From contig NZ_SMMD01000921.1 of NCBI RefSeq assembly GCF_009711475.1, positions 1 to 18,104 of the forward strand: a DNA stretch of 18,104 nucleotides. The letters run 5' to 3'. The notes beneath the pieces were generated by a model. It did no database searches and was not told the origin of the DNA. It saw nothing but the letters and a program-made list of their open reading frames with translations. The position numbers were made by a program, and so were the translations under genes. Source of the stretch: Fulvivirga aurantia. Lineage in GTDB: Bacteria; Bacteroidota; Bacteroidia; Cytophagales; Cyclobacteriaceae. This document shows, one piece after another, positions 1-7,045 of this stretch (the first letter of the stretch is position 1; the number at the start of each line of letters is the position of its first letter).

Positions 1-198
1 AAATAATATTAATACCGGACTGCTGGCATTACCAATAAATGAGAGAGGTTGCGGCTGCGGTTTTACTTCTGCCGGAGCAATTTCTTGTTCTTCCTTCTTT
101 GGGGTCGATTTTTCCTGTTGAGGCACAGATAGGTCTGGCTCATTTAAAACAAATATCTCCTCATTGATGAGGTATTTAAGATGGCTATTATTTTCCAT
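1..198 (-). CDS. Hypothetical protein, 5' part only (cut by the left window edge)
   Basis: I do not recognise this protein. On the minus strand an open frame starts with ATG at 198 and runs without a stop to base 1, giving the first 66 residues. It begins with a compact block (MENNSHLKYLINEEIFVLNE), passes through a Lys/Glu/Pro/Gln-rich linker (about residues 28-51), then enters a hydrophobic strand-like segment containing SSPVLILF. The start overlaps the stop of the upstream thioesterase gene by 11 bases, so the two are probably translated from one mRNA. A short N-terminal motif, a flexible linker and then a folded domain suggest an adaptor-like protein, but that is a guess. The frame is open and in line with its neighbour, so I think the gene is real; its function cannot be read from this part. 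Confidence 0.6.
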   Translation of the reverse strand, partial: MENNSHLKYLINEEIFVLNEPDLSVPQQEKSTPKKEEQEIAPAEVKPQPQPLSFIGNASSPVLILF

Positions 199-724
199 TT
201 TGTTGCTCCAGGTTAAAAATGGATTTAAGTTCTGTCGCATCGTCTGGTTTCATTCTACCAGCTAATACTAAACGTAATTGACGTCTTCTTAAAGCTCCAT
301 CGTAGAGTGCCTTTTCATCTTCGGTTTCAGGTACGGCTGCAGGTACGTCAATGGGTCTACCAGACTGATCCACAGCCACAAACGTAAAGAAAGCACTATT
401 GCTCGCAAATTTTTTACCGCTTGGTATGTCTTCGGCATCAACTTCAATGTGTACTTCCATAGAGGAACTAAAGGCTCGTGTCACTTTTGCCTTAAGTGTA
501 ACCACGTTGCCTAATTGTATAGGTTTGCCAAATGAAACGTTATCTACTGAGGCTGTCACTACGATTCTGTTGGAGTGCTTCTGAGCAGCAATGGCAGATA
601 CAATATCCATCCAATGCATGAGTCTGCCACCCATCAAATTATTAAGTGTGTTGGTATCGTTAGGTAGTACCAGCTCGGTCATAGTTACATATGACTCTCT
701 GGCAAATTTTTTCTTTTTAGCCAT
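188..724 (-). CDS. Acyl-CoA thioesterase, hotdog fold (YciA/BACH type)
   Basis: This 178-residue protein is probably a cytoplasmic thioesterase that hydrolyses acyl-CoA to free acid and CoA. The N-terminal half shows the single hotdog-domain pattern of the YciA/ACOT7 family: PNDTNTLNNLMGGRLMHWMD at residues 21-40, with the Asn/Gly-rich helix entry and an acidic residue (D40) where this family has catalytic or CoA-site residues. It continues into a strand region with VTASVDNVSFGKPI. The C-terminal 40 or so residues are charged and less conserved, and include a run of Arg (RRRQLR). The family usually works as hexamers of single domains. It lies 79 bases downstream of pcm on the same strand, and the next gene begins inside its last codons. 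No clear ribosome binding site precedes ATG 724, which is normal for Bacteroidota. The acyl chain preferred cannot be told from sequence. Confidence 0.85.
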   Translation of the reverse strand: MAKKKKFARESYVTMTELVLPNDTNTLNNLMGGRLMHWMDIVSAIAAQKHSNRIVVTASVDNVSFGKPIQLGNVVTLKAKVTRAFSSSMEVHIEVDAEDIPSGKKFASNSAFFTFVAVDQSGRPIDVPAAVPETEDEKALYDGALRRRQLRLVLAGRMKPDDATELKSIFNLEQQNGK

Positions 725-768
725 TATTCAGAGATTAGAAGTTTGAGTTTTGATGTTGGAATTAGCTA

Positions 769-803
769 TTTCAATTAGCAATGTGCAATTATCAATGAAC
801 AAT
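769..803. repeat. Five tandem ATTGnnn heptads
   Basis: Read on the minus strand, five ATTG tetramers occur at exactly 7-base spacing, with variable triplets TTC, ATA, CAC, CTA and AAA. On the plus strand the CAAT copies sit at 772, 779, 786, 793 and 800. The array abuts the pcm stop codon (804-806) and fills nearly half of the gap before the thioesterase gene. The fixed period with variable filler differs from an ordinary microsatellite. Its function is unknown. Confidence 0.7.
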
Positions 804-1454
804 CTATTTCTTCCAGCCTTGTTCGCCAAGCAAAGGTACAAAGCTGAAATAATCGAATGATTCTTTTTTAATCTTTTTCTCACCCTGTTTGGTGATGCGT
901 AGCATTTTTTGTGATTCGCTATCGCCCACAGGTATAATAAGAACACCGCCTATTTTTAGTTGTTCAATAAGACTTTTTGGTACAGAAGGAGCACCTGCTG
1001 TTACTATGATTTTATCGAATGGCGCTTTTGCAGGTAAACCTTTAGATCCATCACCCTGAAAGAAGTATGGTTTATAACCCATTTTGGGTAGAAATTTGCG
1101 CGTGCGCTCATAAAGGTTTTCGTTGTATTCTATAGTATACACTTTCGCACCAAGCTCTAATAAAATACAAGCCTGATAGCCAGAGCCTGTGCCAACTTCA
1201 AGCACCTTGTCATTTGGTTTTACTTCTAATTTCTCAGATTGAAAAGCCACAGTAAATGGCTGTGATATGGTTTGCCCTTCCCCAATAGGGAATGCCTTAT
1301 CCTGATAGGCGTGTGCAATTAGCGCATTGTCAAAAAAGAAATGTCTGGGTACTCTTCCTATAGCTTCTATTACGCGTTCATCTGTGATCCCCTTGCTTCT
1401 GATTATTTTTACAAGGGATTTTCTCATACCTCGATGCTTGTAGCTGTCTTCCAT
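804..1454 (-). CDS. pcm: Protein-L-isoaspartate O-methyltransferase
   Basis: Pcm transfers a methyl group from S-adenosylmethionine to L-isoaspartyl residues, starting the repair of spontaneously damaged proteins in the cytoplasm. The 216-residue length is typical. Visible marks are the family-specific GQTISQP segment (residues 60-66), the SAM-binding motif I VLEVGTGSGY (84-93) followed by the acidic end of strand 2 (TIEY, 107-110), the DGSKGLP loop (135-141), and the C-terminal FVPLLGEQGW (205-214). All expected motifs are intact. ATG 1454 is the obvious start, since the RGMRKSL region of the family follows at once. A -7 element lies upstream at 1480-1487, beside the palindrome shared with the divergent repressor operon, so the repressor may control pcm as well. 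The thioesterase gene follows on the same strand after the heptad array. Confidence 0.95.
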   Translation of the reverse strand: MEDSYKHRGMRKSLVKIIRSKGITDERVIEAIGRVPRHFFFDNALIAHAYQDKAFPIGEGQTISQPFTVAFQSEKLEVKPNDKVLEVGTGSGYQACILLELGAKVYTIEYNENLYERTRKFLPKMGYKPYFFQGDGSKGLPAKAPFDKIIVTAGAPSVPKSLIEQLKIGGVLIIPVGDSESQKMLRITKQGEKKIKKESFDYFSFVPLLGEQGWKK

Positions 1455-1479
1455 GGGGCGAAAATAGGAAAAGTACTGA

Positions 1480-1487
1480 CAAATTTA
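1480..1487 (-). promoter_or_regulatory. Putative -7 element for pcm
   Basis: Read on the minus strand this is TAAATTTG, an exact match to the Bacteroidota -7 consensus TAnnTTTG. It would start transcription a few bases further left, about 20 bases before the pcm start. No good -33 TTTG is visible behind it. It is the mirror image of the element at 1509-1516. Confidence 0.45.
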
Positions 1488-1489
1488 AA

Positions 1490-1506
1490 TACTAAAAAAA
1501 TTAGTA
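1490..1506. promoter_or_regulatory. Operator 1: TACTAA-N5-TTAGTA palindrome
   Basis: Perfect 6-base arms flank a spacer of five A. It lies exactly between two divergent -7 elements. With them it forms a 37-base near-perfect inverted repeat (1480-1516) with 14 of 16 arm positions paired. It is the best candidate binding site for the S24 repressor encoded downstream, because a related copy occurs again at 1551-1567. Confidence 0.6.
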
Positions 1507-1508
1507 AA

Positions 1509-1516
1509 TAAATTTG
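1509..1516 (+). promoter_or_regulatory. Putative -7 element for the repressor operon
   Basis: TAAATTTG is an exact TAnnTTTG match. The expected start of transcription, near 1521-1524, leaves about 45 bases of leader before ATG 1567. No convincing -33 TTTG is present at 17-21 bases upstream. That region is occupied by operator 1, so a bound repressor would block the promoter. Confidence 0.45.
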
Positions 1517-1550
1517 ATCATCTCAATAAATTCAATAATTTGCCATCAAA

Positions 1551-1567
1551 TACTAAAATAGTTAGCA
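1551..1567. promoter_or_regulatory. Operator 2: TACTAA-N5-TTAGCA
   Basis: This has the same left arm, the same 5-base spacer and a right arm with one mismatch relative to operator 1. Both copies are preceded by AAA. The centres of the two sites are 61 bases apart. The last base is the A of the ATG at 1567, so a repressor bound here would cover the start of the first gene. Two matching sites in one promoter region suggest cooperative autoregulation. Confidence 0.55.
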
Positions 1568-1833
1568 TGAGAAGCGATTATAAACTAAAATTACTGAGTA
1601 AAAAACTGAAGTCAGGTAAGTGTCAGATAAAGTTTTACGTCTCGTCTGATACTAGAAAAAGTATGTATGGCTATTTATTGACCGAGTCTAACACAACCTT
1701 GCGAGAAGTGGTGGGTAGAATTGAGCATAAGGTAAAATCTCTTGAGTCAGCGGGTCAGTATTATCAATCGCATTTATATAACTTAGCAACACGCAATAGA
1801 AGTGCTGATCAGATTCTCATTTTTAATAATTAA
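1567..1833 (+). CDS. Small hypothetical protein, first gene of the repressor operon
   Basis: I do not recognise this 88-residue basic protein. It has a Lys-rich N-terminus (KLKLLSKKLKSGKCQIKFYV), then a strand/helix pattern, and ends in ILIFNN. There is no signal peptide and no membrane segment. The frame is open further upstream to a TTG at 1540, but ATG 1567 is preferred because it follows the promoter and operator 2 directly. The gene ends 8 bases before the S24 repressor, so the two form one operon under the paired operators. The N-terminal part faintly recalls the arm-binding domain of Bacteroidota tyrosine recombinases (a Lys-rich turn followed by a beta strand), but too weakly for a call. 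Small partners of such repressors can be anti-repressors, toxins or damage-response proteins; nothing here decides between these. Confidence 0.7.
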   Translation: MRSDYKLKLLSKKLKSGKCQIKFYVSSDTRKSMYGYLLTESNTTLREVVGRIEHKVKSLESAGQYYQSHLYNLATRNRSADQILIFNN

Positions 1834-1841
1834 TACTCATT

Positions 1842-2636
1842 ATGCCACTCATAAGTGACAATATAAAATATCTCAGAAAGAAGCTTGGCTTCACACAAGA
1901 GCAATTTGCAGAGCAGATCGGAATTAAGCGATCCTTGTTAGGAGCTTATGAGGAGGGGAGAGCAGACCCACGAATAAATAACCTCATCAAAATGGCAGAG
2001 CTTTGTGGTACTTCTGTTGATATCATTATAAGCAAAGATGTAAGTAAGCTTTCTGATAGCGAATTAAATACAGATAAGTATAAAAGAGGCAAAGAGATAC
2101 TGGCTATTACGGTAGACGCCAACGACAAAGAGAATATTGAGCTAGTACCGCAAAAGGCTGCTGCCGGTTACACAACAGGGTTTGCTGACCCGGAATATAT
2201 TAAAGAACTCCCTAAGTTTAGCTTGCCCATGCTGCCAACACACGGTACTTATCGTGCGTTTGAAATTACAGGAGACTCGATGCTCCCTATACTCCCGGGC
2301 ACCATTATCATAGGTGAGTATGTAGAAGATGTGAGAGATATAAAAAATGGTAAGACTTACATTTTAGTGACTAAAAGTGATGGCATCGTTTACAAGAGAG
2401 TTTTTAACTACATCAATGATAACGGAAAGCTGTTTTTAGTATCTGACAATCGACAGTATACTCCCTACCAATTAGATGCTGAAGAGATATTGGAAGTATG
2501 GAGTAGCAAAGCCTATATAAGTGTCCAGTTTCCTGAGGCTGATGATAAATCAGATGTATCTACAGAGCAATTGGCTTCTATAGTGTTAGAGCTGCAACAG
2601 GAAATAGTAAAGCTAAAAGAAGATAAGAAGGGTTAA
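1842..2636 (+). CDS. XRE-family repressor with S24 (LexA-like) self-cleavage domain
   Basis: This 264-residue repressor has an N-terminal helix-turn-helix (about residues 6-62, with FTQEQFAEQIGIKRSLLGAY) and a C-terminal S24 peptidase domain. The cleavage region reads VPQKAAAGY, so the likely scissile bond is Ala108-Gly109. The catalytic serine lies in GDSM (S146) and the catalytic lysine in VYKRV (K185). All parts needed for self-cleavage of the LexA/CI type are present. A short C-terminal helix (about 241-262) extends past the usual domain end. It follows the 88-residue gene by 8 bases and probably binds the TACTAA/TTAG palindromes at 1490-1506 and 1551-1567. No umuC, integrase or other phage gene is nearby, so a chromosomal damage-response regulator is more likely than a prophage repressor. 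Its stop codon overlaps that of convergent menE. Confidence 0.92.
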   Translation: MPLISDNIKYLRKKLGFTQEQFAEQIGIKRSLLGAYEEGRADPRINNLIKMAELCGTSVDIIISKDVSKLSDSELNTDKYKRGKEILAITVDANDKENIELVPQKAAAGYTTGFADPEYIKELPKFSLPMLPTHGTYRAFEITGDSMLPILPGTIIIGEYVEDVRDIKNGKTYILVTKSDGIVYKRVFNYINDNGKLFLVSDNRQYTPYQLDAEEILEVWSSKAYISVQFPEADDKSDVSTEQLASIVLELQQEIVKLKEDKKG

Positions 2637-3706
2637 TCGCTTAATTGGGCAATGGTGGCGTTTCGATCGATCTTACCGTTGGGAGTTCTCTTAAAGTGAT
2701 CGACAAACAAGATATCTTTTGGAATCTCATACTTGTCAAGCACATTAGGAAGAAGTGTATTTAGTGTTGACTTCAATTTTTCATCGAGTTGACCTTCCAG
2801 AAATAGCGTTACTCTCTCTCCGAGCTTGTCGTCCTTTAGTCCGGCAATGAAAAATTGGTGGTTGAAACTGGTATCTAAAAATAGCTTTTCTAAGGTCGTT
2901 TCAATTTTTTCACTCTGTATCTTGATGCCACCAGAGTTGATGATGTTATCTATACGTCCGAGCCACTCAAACTGATTTTTATCTATCAGTCTTACCCGGT
3001 CATTGGTATATATTTTTTCAAAGTTAGTAACAGATCCAGATACAGTTAAGCATTGCCGATCGTCAACATCAATATCAATCTCATCAAAAGTTTTATAATA
3101 GTTGGACTGATCGGGGCCATTCAGTTTTTTCAACGCGATGTGGGATACAGTCTCAGTCATGCCGTATGTACTGTAACACTGAGACTCAATATGCTGTATT
3201 TTTTCATGCAATCTACTAGATACAGCTCCACCTCCTAAGATGATTTTAGAAATTTTATTTGCTGTGCCTATGGCATCATCACCCTCAAGAACAGAGAATA
3301 ATTGCATAGGCGTAAATGAAGCAAAGTCTATCTTATGAGTGAGTTTATTGAGTGGATTAGCGGAAGGTTCTATCGCTACAATATTCATTTTGTTTAATAG
3401 AGACCTGACGATAAGCATTTTACCCCCAATATACTCCGGGCTAAGGCAAAGTAGGCTATTCTGACCTTCCTCTAATTTGAGTGCCTTGATGGTGAGCATT
3501 GCACTCGCAATCATTCTAGCTCTGGATATTTCGATGGTCTTAGGCTTGCCGGTGCTACCTGAAGTTTGTTGTTTGAATAGCATTTGACCTGACCTCCAGG
3601 CCTTAATGAAATTTAAAGTTTGTGACTCAAACTCACTCTTAGGGTTTACACTACTAACATCATCGATATTGTAGGTTCTGCCATTTAAATTTAGCCAGGG
3701 TTTCAT
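2633..3706 (-). CDS. menE: o-Succinylbenzoate-CoA ligase
   Basis: MenE uses ATP to join o-succinylbenzoate to CoA in menaquinone synthesis. At 357 residues it is much shorter than the E. coli enzyme, as is common in Bacteroidota. Motifs of the adenylate-forming superfamily are all present: the phosphate-binding loop TSGSTGKPK (residues 48-56), YGMTET (181-186), the hinge region GRIDNIINSGG (250-260) and the C-terminal catalytic lysine in TPNGKIDR (K345). The frame extends 26 codons upstream into menD, but the start at ATG 3706 is preferred: it begins MKPWLNLNGR and follows the menD stop after a single base (TAACATG), the arrangement of translational coupling. It is the last gene of the men run. 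Its stop lies inside a TTAA shared with the stop of the convergent S24 repressor gene, and no terminator is visible between them. Confidence 0.92.
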   Translation of the reverse strand: MKPWLNLNGRTYNIDDVSSVNPKSEFESQTLNFIKAWRSGQMLFKQQTSGSTGKPKTIEISRARMIASAMLTIKALKLEEGQNSLLCLSPEYIGGKMLIVRSLLNKMNIVAIEPSANPLNKLTHKIDFASFTPMQLFSVLEGDDAIGTANKISKIILGGGAVSSRLHEKIQHIESQCYSTYGMTETVSHIALKKLNGPDQSNYYKTFDEIDIDVDDRQCLTVSGSVTNFEKIYTNDRVRLIDKNQFEWLGRIDNIINSGGIKIQSEKIETTLEKLFLDTSFNHQFFIAGLKDDKLGERVTLFLEGQLDEKLKSTLNTLLPNVLDKYEIPKDILFVDHFKRTPNGKIDRNATIAQLSD

Positions 3707-3707
3707 G

Positions 3708-5420
3708 TTAATCGAGCAATCGGTAGGCTTCTTTAAAACTAGCAAGTATTTCTTTATTCTGCTGACTATCAGACTCAATTTCAAGTATTACAGGCCCAGA
3801 AGATTCGAAAAACTCTTTGATTTGATTTTTGAGTTTACTTCTCTTGTCGCAGTTTATATAATGTACCTTAAATTCTTCAGCGAGATGTTTGGCCGACAAG
3901 GTCTGACGTGTTTCAAAAAACTCTTCCAACTCGGGTTGGTCTGCAGGCCCTTGAATCATTCTAAAAATACCTCCAGCGTGATTGTTGAGCAAAACGATTT
4001 TTAAGTGCTTGAGGTCATAATTATGCCAAAATGCATTACGATCATAGAAAAAAGCCACGTCACCTGTTATCAAGATAGTGGTTTTTTGTGAAGCCATAGA
4101 CGACCCAACGGCTGTACTCGTACAGCCATCAATACCACTGGTGCCTCTGTTAGAAAACACCTCAACTGACTGATTTGGATTCAGGCCGATAAAATTTGCA
4201 TACCTCACAGCCATACTATTGGCTAAATGAACGTGAGCATCTGTTGTTTTTTCAAGTATTTCATTTACTATTTCAAATTCACCCAGGGACTCCTGTGGGA
4301 AGAAAGACTCTCTCACTCTTCTTACCTTGCGCTCTTCTATCACCCACAGATGATAGAAATTTTCCTGTTTTTGCGTGTTGAAATCTTCATTTGGAGGAGT
4401 TTCAACCAACTTAGAAAAGAATATTTCAGGGGTCGTATGTAGTACTTCAGTTAATGATTTAAACGTATCTGCAGCACTGCCCGCTGGCTGAATGTGCCAG
4501 TGTTCTACTGCCGGGTGATTTCTTAAAAATAGCTTCAGATTTTTACTTATGGTTGATTTACCAAATGTTACAATCAAATTTGGCTGTAAACTTTCTGCAA
4601 GCCCTTTTTTACCTTGTCCAAGAAATACATCAGAGTGAGCAATCACCTCATCTACCTGATGAAGATTGGAAAGAATATCGCCTATAATAGGGACTTTTTG
4701 TGTTGCTGAAAGCTGTTCTAAAATGCTAGCAAGCTTATCATCAAGCGATCCTTGCCCTCCAATTATGAGTTTTCTCTGCGTATTCTGCCACCTATCAATA
4801 AGGCTTTTCAATTCAGACTCAGGGAGGACTGGTCGTGAACCAGTTTGAGTTATTACTTTTACTGCCTTGTTATAAGAAGTGATTTGGTCCTTTTGCGGAT
4901 AAAAGGGCTCCCTAAATGGTAAATTGATATGTACAGGCCCGGCTGGATATTCGAGGGAAGTATTTATTGCTTCAGATAACATCCGATAGCAATGCCATTC
5001 TGACTCCTCATTTTCTAGGTCTACAGGCAATTGGTAGCTCTCTTTTACGTGCTTGCCGTAAATATCACGTTGCCTGATTGTTTGTCCGTCATATTGATCG
5101 ATCCATTCTGGAGGGCGGTCTGCGGTAAGCACGAGTAAAGGGATGTGCTGAAAGTAAGCCTCTGCAATAGCAGGTGCATAATTCAAAGCTGCTGACCCGC
5201 TGGTACACACGAGTGCGGTTGGTAATTTGGTTTGTTGAGACATACCCAACCCAATAAAGGCAGCAGATCTCTCATCGCTAATAGTTTTACATTCTATTTC
5301 GGGGTGTCTGGCAAAGGCCAGAGTGAGTGGTGCACAACGCGAACCGGGCGAAAGGATGACATCTTTAATCCCATGTCGATGACAAATCTCGGCTAGATTA
5401 TAAATAGGTTGTATGTTCAA
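3708..5420 (-). CDS. menD: 2-Succinyl-5-enolpyruvyl-6-hydroxy-3-cyclohexene-1-carboxylate synthase
   Basis: MenD is the thiamin-diphosphate enzyme that condenses isochorismate with 2-oxoglutarate. With the start chosen here it has 570 residues. It shows the N-terminal SPGSRCAPL loop (24-32), the glutamate that activates the cofactor in ISDERSAAF (E50), the NRGTSGIDG segment (424-432) and the cofactor/Mg motif from GD (453-454) to NN (479-480). The frame also allows ATG 5471, which would add 17 residues (starting MAGDRNEDEY) lying wholly inside the conserved end of menF. I prefer TTG 5420, which overlaps the menF stop as TTGA and begins MNIQPIYNLAEI, matching the family start as I remember it. 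N-terminal protein data would settle this. The gene sits between menF and menE in one transcription unit. Confidence 0.93.
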   Translation of the reverse strand: MNIQPIYNLAEICHRHGIKDVILSPGSRCAPLTLAFARHPEIECKTISDERSAAFIGLGMSQQTKLPTALVCTSGSAALNYAPAIAEAYFQHIPLLVLTADRPPEWIDQYDGQTIRQRDIYGKHVKESYQLPVDLENEESEWHCYRMLSEAINTSLEYPAGPVHINLPFREPFYPQKDQITSYNKAVKVITQTGSRPVLPESELKSLIDRWQNTQRKLIIGGQGSLDDKLASILEQLSATQKVPIIGDILSNLHQVDEVIAHSDVFLGQGKKGLAESLQPNLIVTFGKSTISKNLKLFLRNHPAVEHWHIQPAGSAADTFKSLTEVLHTTPEIFFSKLVETPPNEDFNTQKQENFYHLWVIEERKVRRVRESFFPQESLGEFEIVNEILEKTTDAHVHLANSMAVRYANFIGLNPNQSVEVFSNRGTSGIDGCTSTAVGSSMASQKTTILITGDVAFFYDRNAFWHNYDLKHLKIVLLNNHAGGIFRMIQGPADQPELEEFFETRQTLSAKHLAEEFKVHYINCDKRSKLKNQIKEFFESSGPVILEIESDSQQNKEILASFKEAYRLLD

Positions 5421-6610
5421 AGTTTTATAATGTTGAGGAGTGTATTCATCTTCATTTCTGTCTCCAGCCACTCTTTGTGCGGGTTTGAGTCTTCTGTAAC
5501 TCCTGCACCAGCATAAAGTCTGCCTGTGCTTTCGTCAATTTCCATACACCTAAGGTTTACAAAAATAGAGGTGCCCTCATCATCATTAACAGGGCCTAGG
5601 TATCCGGCAAAAAACTTTCTGTCATAGTTTTCATGCTGTTTTAAAAATTGATAGGAGCTATCAAGCGGCATACCACATATTGCAGAAGTTGGGTGAAGCA
5701 AGTCTAGCATAACAGAACCCAGTTGAGGGAAATTTGTGGCTTGCATGTCAACTGTGAAAGCTGTTTTTAAATGAAGCAAATTGCCCGCAACTACAGTTTT
5801 TGGGCCATGCTCATCAAATTCTCTCAACCTGATCTTTTTGAAACTGTTTATGATATATCTACTTACAAAAGCTTGCTCTTCAATTTCCTTCTGCGTCCAC
5901 GAAGTATCAGAGATTGGTTTTTGGGGGTCGTAAGCCTGAGTGCCTGCCAGAGCTACAGTAGTAAAAATGTTTCCTCTGGTTTGTATTAATATTTCTGGTG
6001 TGGCACCTATCCACAGATTGGTTTTTGATGAATACACCAGAGAGATGAAAGACTTTTTGTATTCGTTTTCCAGTTTGAGAAAATGGCTGGCCGGGCAGAA
6101 ATCCTGGTTTAGCTGAATTTCTTTAAATCTACTGGGGACAACTTTCTGAAATTTGCCATCCTGTATAGCAGAAACTGCCTTGGCAACAAGACTCTCATAT
6201 GGTCCGCTTGCTGTATCAATTACTTCAAACTGGCTTTGGGTCGACTCAGAGTTTGATTGCTGGTGGCAATGTTTAAGATGCTTCTCAAACTTATCTAAGA
6301 GCTCAGTTTTTTTTGAATTCGTTACTCTTGCTTCTGTAAGGTTTATTTTTAGAGAGGCCTTTAAGTAGACTTTTTTCTTTTCCTTTTCAAATGGAGAAAA
6401 TATAAATCCCTCAGGTTGCTCTTCAATAGGTACCTCATCAAATGTCTGGTTTTCTGAATCATCTATTAAGATGTGTATATCAGAAGAGTCGGGTAATCTC
6501 CAGGCAGCAAGGCCAAAGTTAAAGGTCTTACAAAAATCCAGGGCGCCTTGTAAAATCTGAGTTTGTGTAAGATGACTTACGATATCTTTCTGTGCTGCAG
6601 TACCTATCAT
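5417..6610 (-). CDS. menF: Isochorismate synthase
   Basis: This 397-residue enzyme of the chorismate-binding family turns chorismate into isochorismate, the first committed step towards menaquinone. The N-terminal part (1-130) is variable. The C-terminal catalytic domain shows KVVPSR (K156, the position of the general base in MenF), WIGATPE (200-206), VALAGTQ (219-225), HPTSAICGMP (306-315), FFAGYLG (333-339), YAGAGV (366-371) and the closing EWLET (380-384). An EntC/DhbC-type siderophore role is the alternative, but the flanking menI, menD and menE settle the assignment. Start ATG 6610 overlaps the menI stop as ATGA, and its own TGA overlaps the probable TTG start of menD, so the run is translationally coupled throughout. 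Confidence 0.94.
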   Translation of the reverse strand: MIGTAAQKDIVSHLTQTQILQGALDFCKTFNFGLAAWRLPDSSDIHILIDDSENQTFDEVPIEEQPEGFIFSPFEKEKKKVYLKASLKINLTEARVTNSKKTELLDKFEKHLKHCHQQSNSESTQSQFEVIDTASGPYESLVAKAVSAIQDGKFQKVVPSRFKEIQLNQDFCPASHFLKLENEYKKSFISLVYSSKTNLWIGATPEILIQTRGNIFTTVALAGTQAYDPQKPISDTSWTQKEIEEQAFVSRYIINSFKKIRLREFDEHGPKTVVAGNLLHLKTAFTVDMQATNFPQLGSVMLDLLHPTSAICGMPLDSSYQFLKQHENYDRKFFAGYLGPVNDDEGTSIFVNLRCMEIDESTGRLYAGAGVTEDSNPHKEWLETEMKMNTLLNIIKL

Positions 6611-7026
6611 ACTTTATCAATTACTGCCATCGTTATGCGACTAACGCAGACGAGTTGATCTTGTTCGTTTGTAATTTTGATTTCCCACACCTGGGTAGAA
6701 CGGCCTACATGCAATGGAGTGGTTTTTCCAAAAACATAACCACTTTTAACAGATTTGAGGTGATTGGCGTTAATTTCCAGGCCAACGCAATATTTTTTCT
6801 GGTCGATTACGGTACAATGAGCGGCAACGCTGCCTAGAGTTTCTGCCATTACCACGCTGGCACCTCCGTGCAAAAGACCGTAAGGCTGATGGTGTCTGTG
6901 ATCTACTGGCATTTTAGCAGTGATGAAATTTTTCCCAATATCGGTAAAAGTAAGGTCCAAATGCTCCATCATTGTGCCTTTATTCATCTTATTGAGATCT
7001 TCGACAGTAATCTTAGGATTGATCAT
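6607..7026 (-). CDS. menI: 1,4-Dihydroxy-2-naphthoyl-CoA thioesterase-like hotdog protein
   Basis: This 139-residue hotdog thioesterase closely resembles E. coli YdiI/MenI. It has the sequence pattern MPVDxRxxQPxGLLHGGASVVxAE (residues 39-62), with Q47, H53 and E62 at the positions of the YdiI active-site Gln, His and Glu. It then shares VGLEINANH and, near the end, a segment of the same length and character (PLHVGRSTQVWEI). Such enzymes release 1,4-dihydroxy-2-naphthoate from its CoA ester late in menaquinone synthesis. PaaI-type thioesterases look similar, but the position as first gene of a menI-F-D-E run, joined to menF by an ATGA overlap, supports the menaquinone role. A -7 candidate lies on the minus strand at 7059-7066. 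Confidence 0.88.
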   Translation of the reverse strand: MINPKITVEDLNKMNKGTMMEHLDLTFTDIGKNFITAKMPVDHRHHQPYGLLHGGASVVMAETLGSVAAHCTVIDQKKYCVGLEINANHLKSVKSGYVFGKTTPLHVGRSTQVWEIKITNEQDQLVCVSRITMAVIDKV

Positions 7027-7045
7027 GCTAGTTGGTAAAAAAAGT

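Noticed and set aside
728..946. Open frame of 72 codons on the minus strand
   Set aside because: It overlaps the 3' end of pcm in another frame and crosses the heptad array. It has no family character.
1567..1833. Similarity of the 88-residue protein to the arm-binding domain of tyrosine recombinases
   Set aside because: Only a Lys-rich turn and one strand look alike, and no recombinase catalytic domain follows. It is too weak to name.
1842..2636. A prophage or conjugative element around the S24 repressor
   Set aside because: The neighbours are housekeeping genes on both sides. No integrase, attachment repeats or phage structural genes are present.
2620..2660. A terminator between the S24 repressor gene and menE
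   Set aside because: Only a short TTAA-N4-TTAA repeat is present, with no stable stem or T run.
3705..4004. Open frame of 99 codons on the plus strand
   Set aside because: It lies antisense to the conserved end of menD and reads as a hydrophobic shadow of that gene.
5417..6610. Isochorismate synthase of a siderophore pathway
   Set aside because: menI, menD and menE are directly coupled to it, and no siderophore genes are visible.
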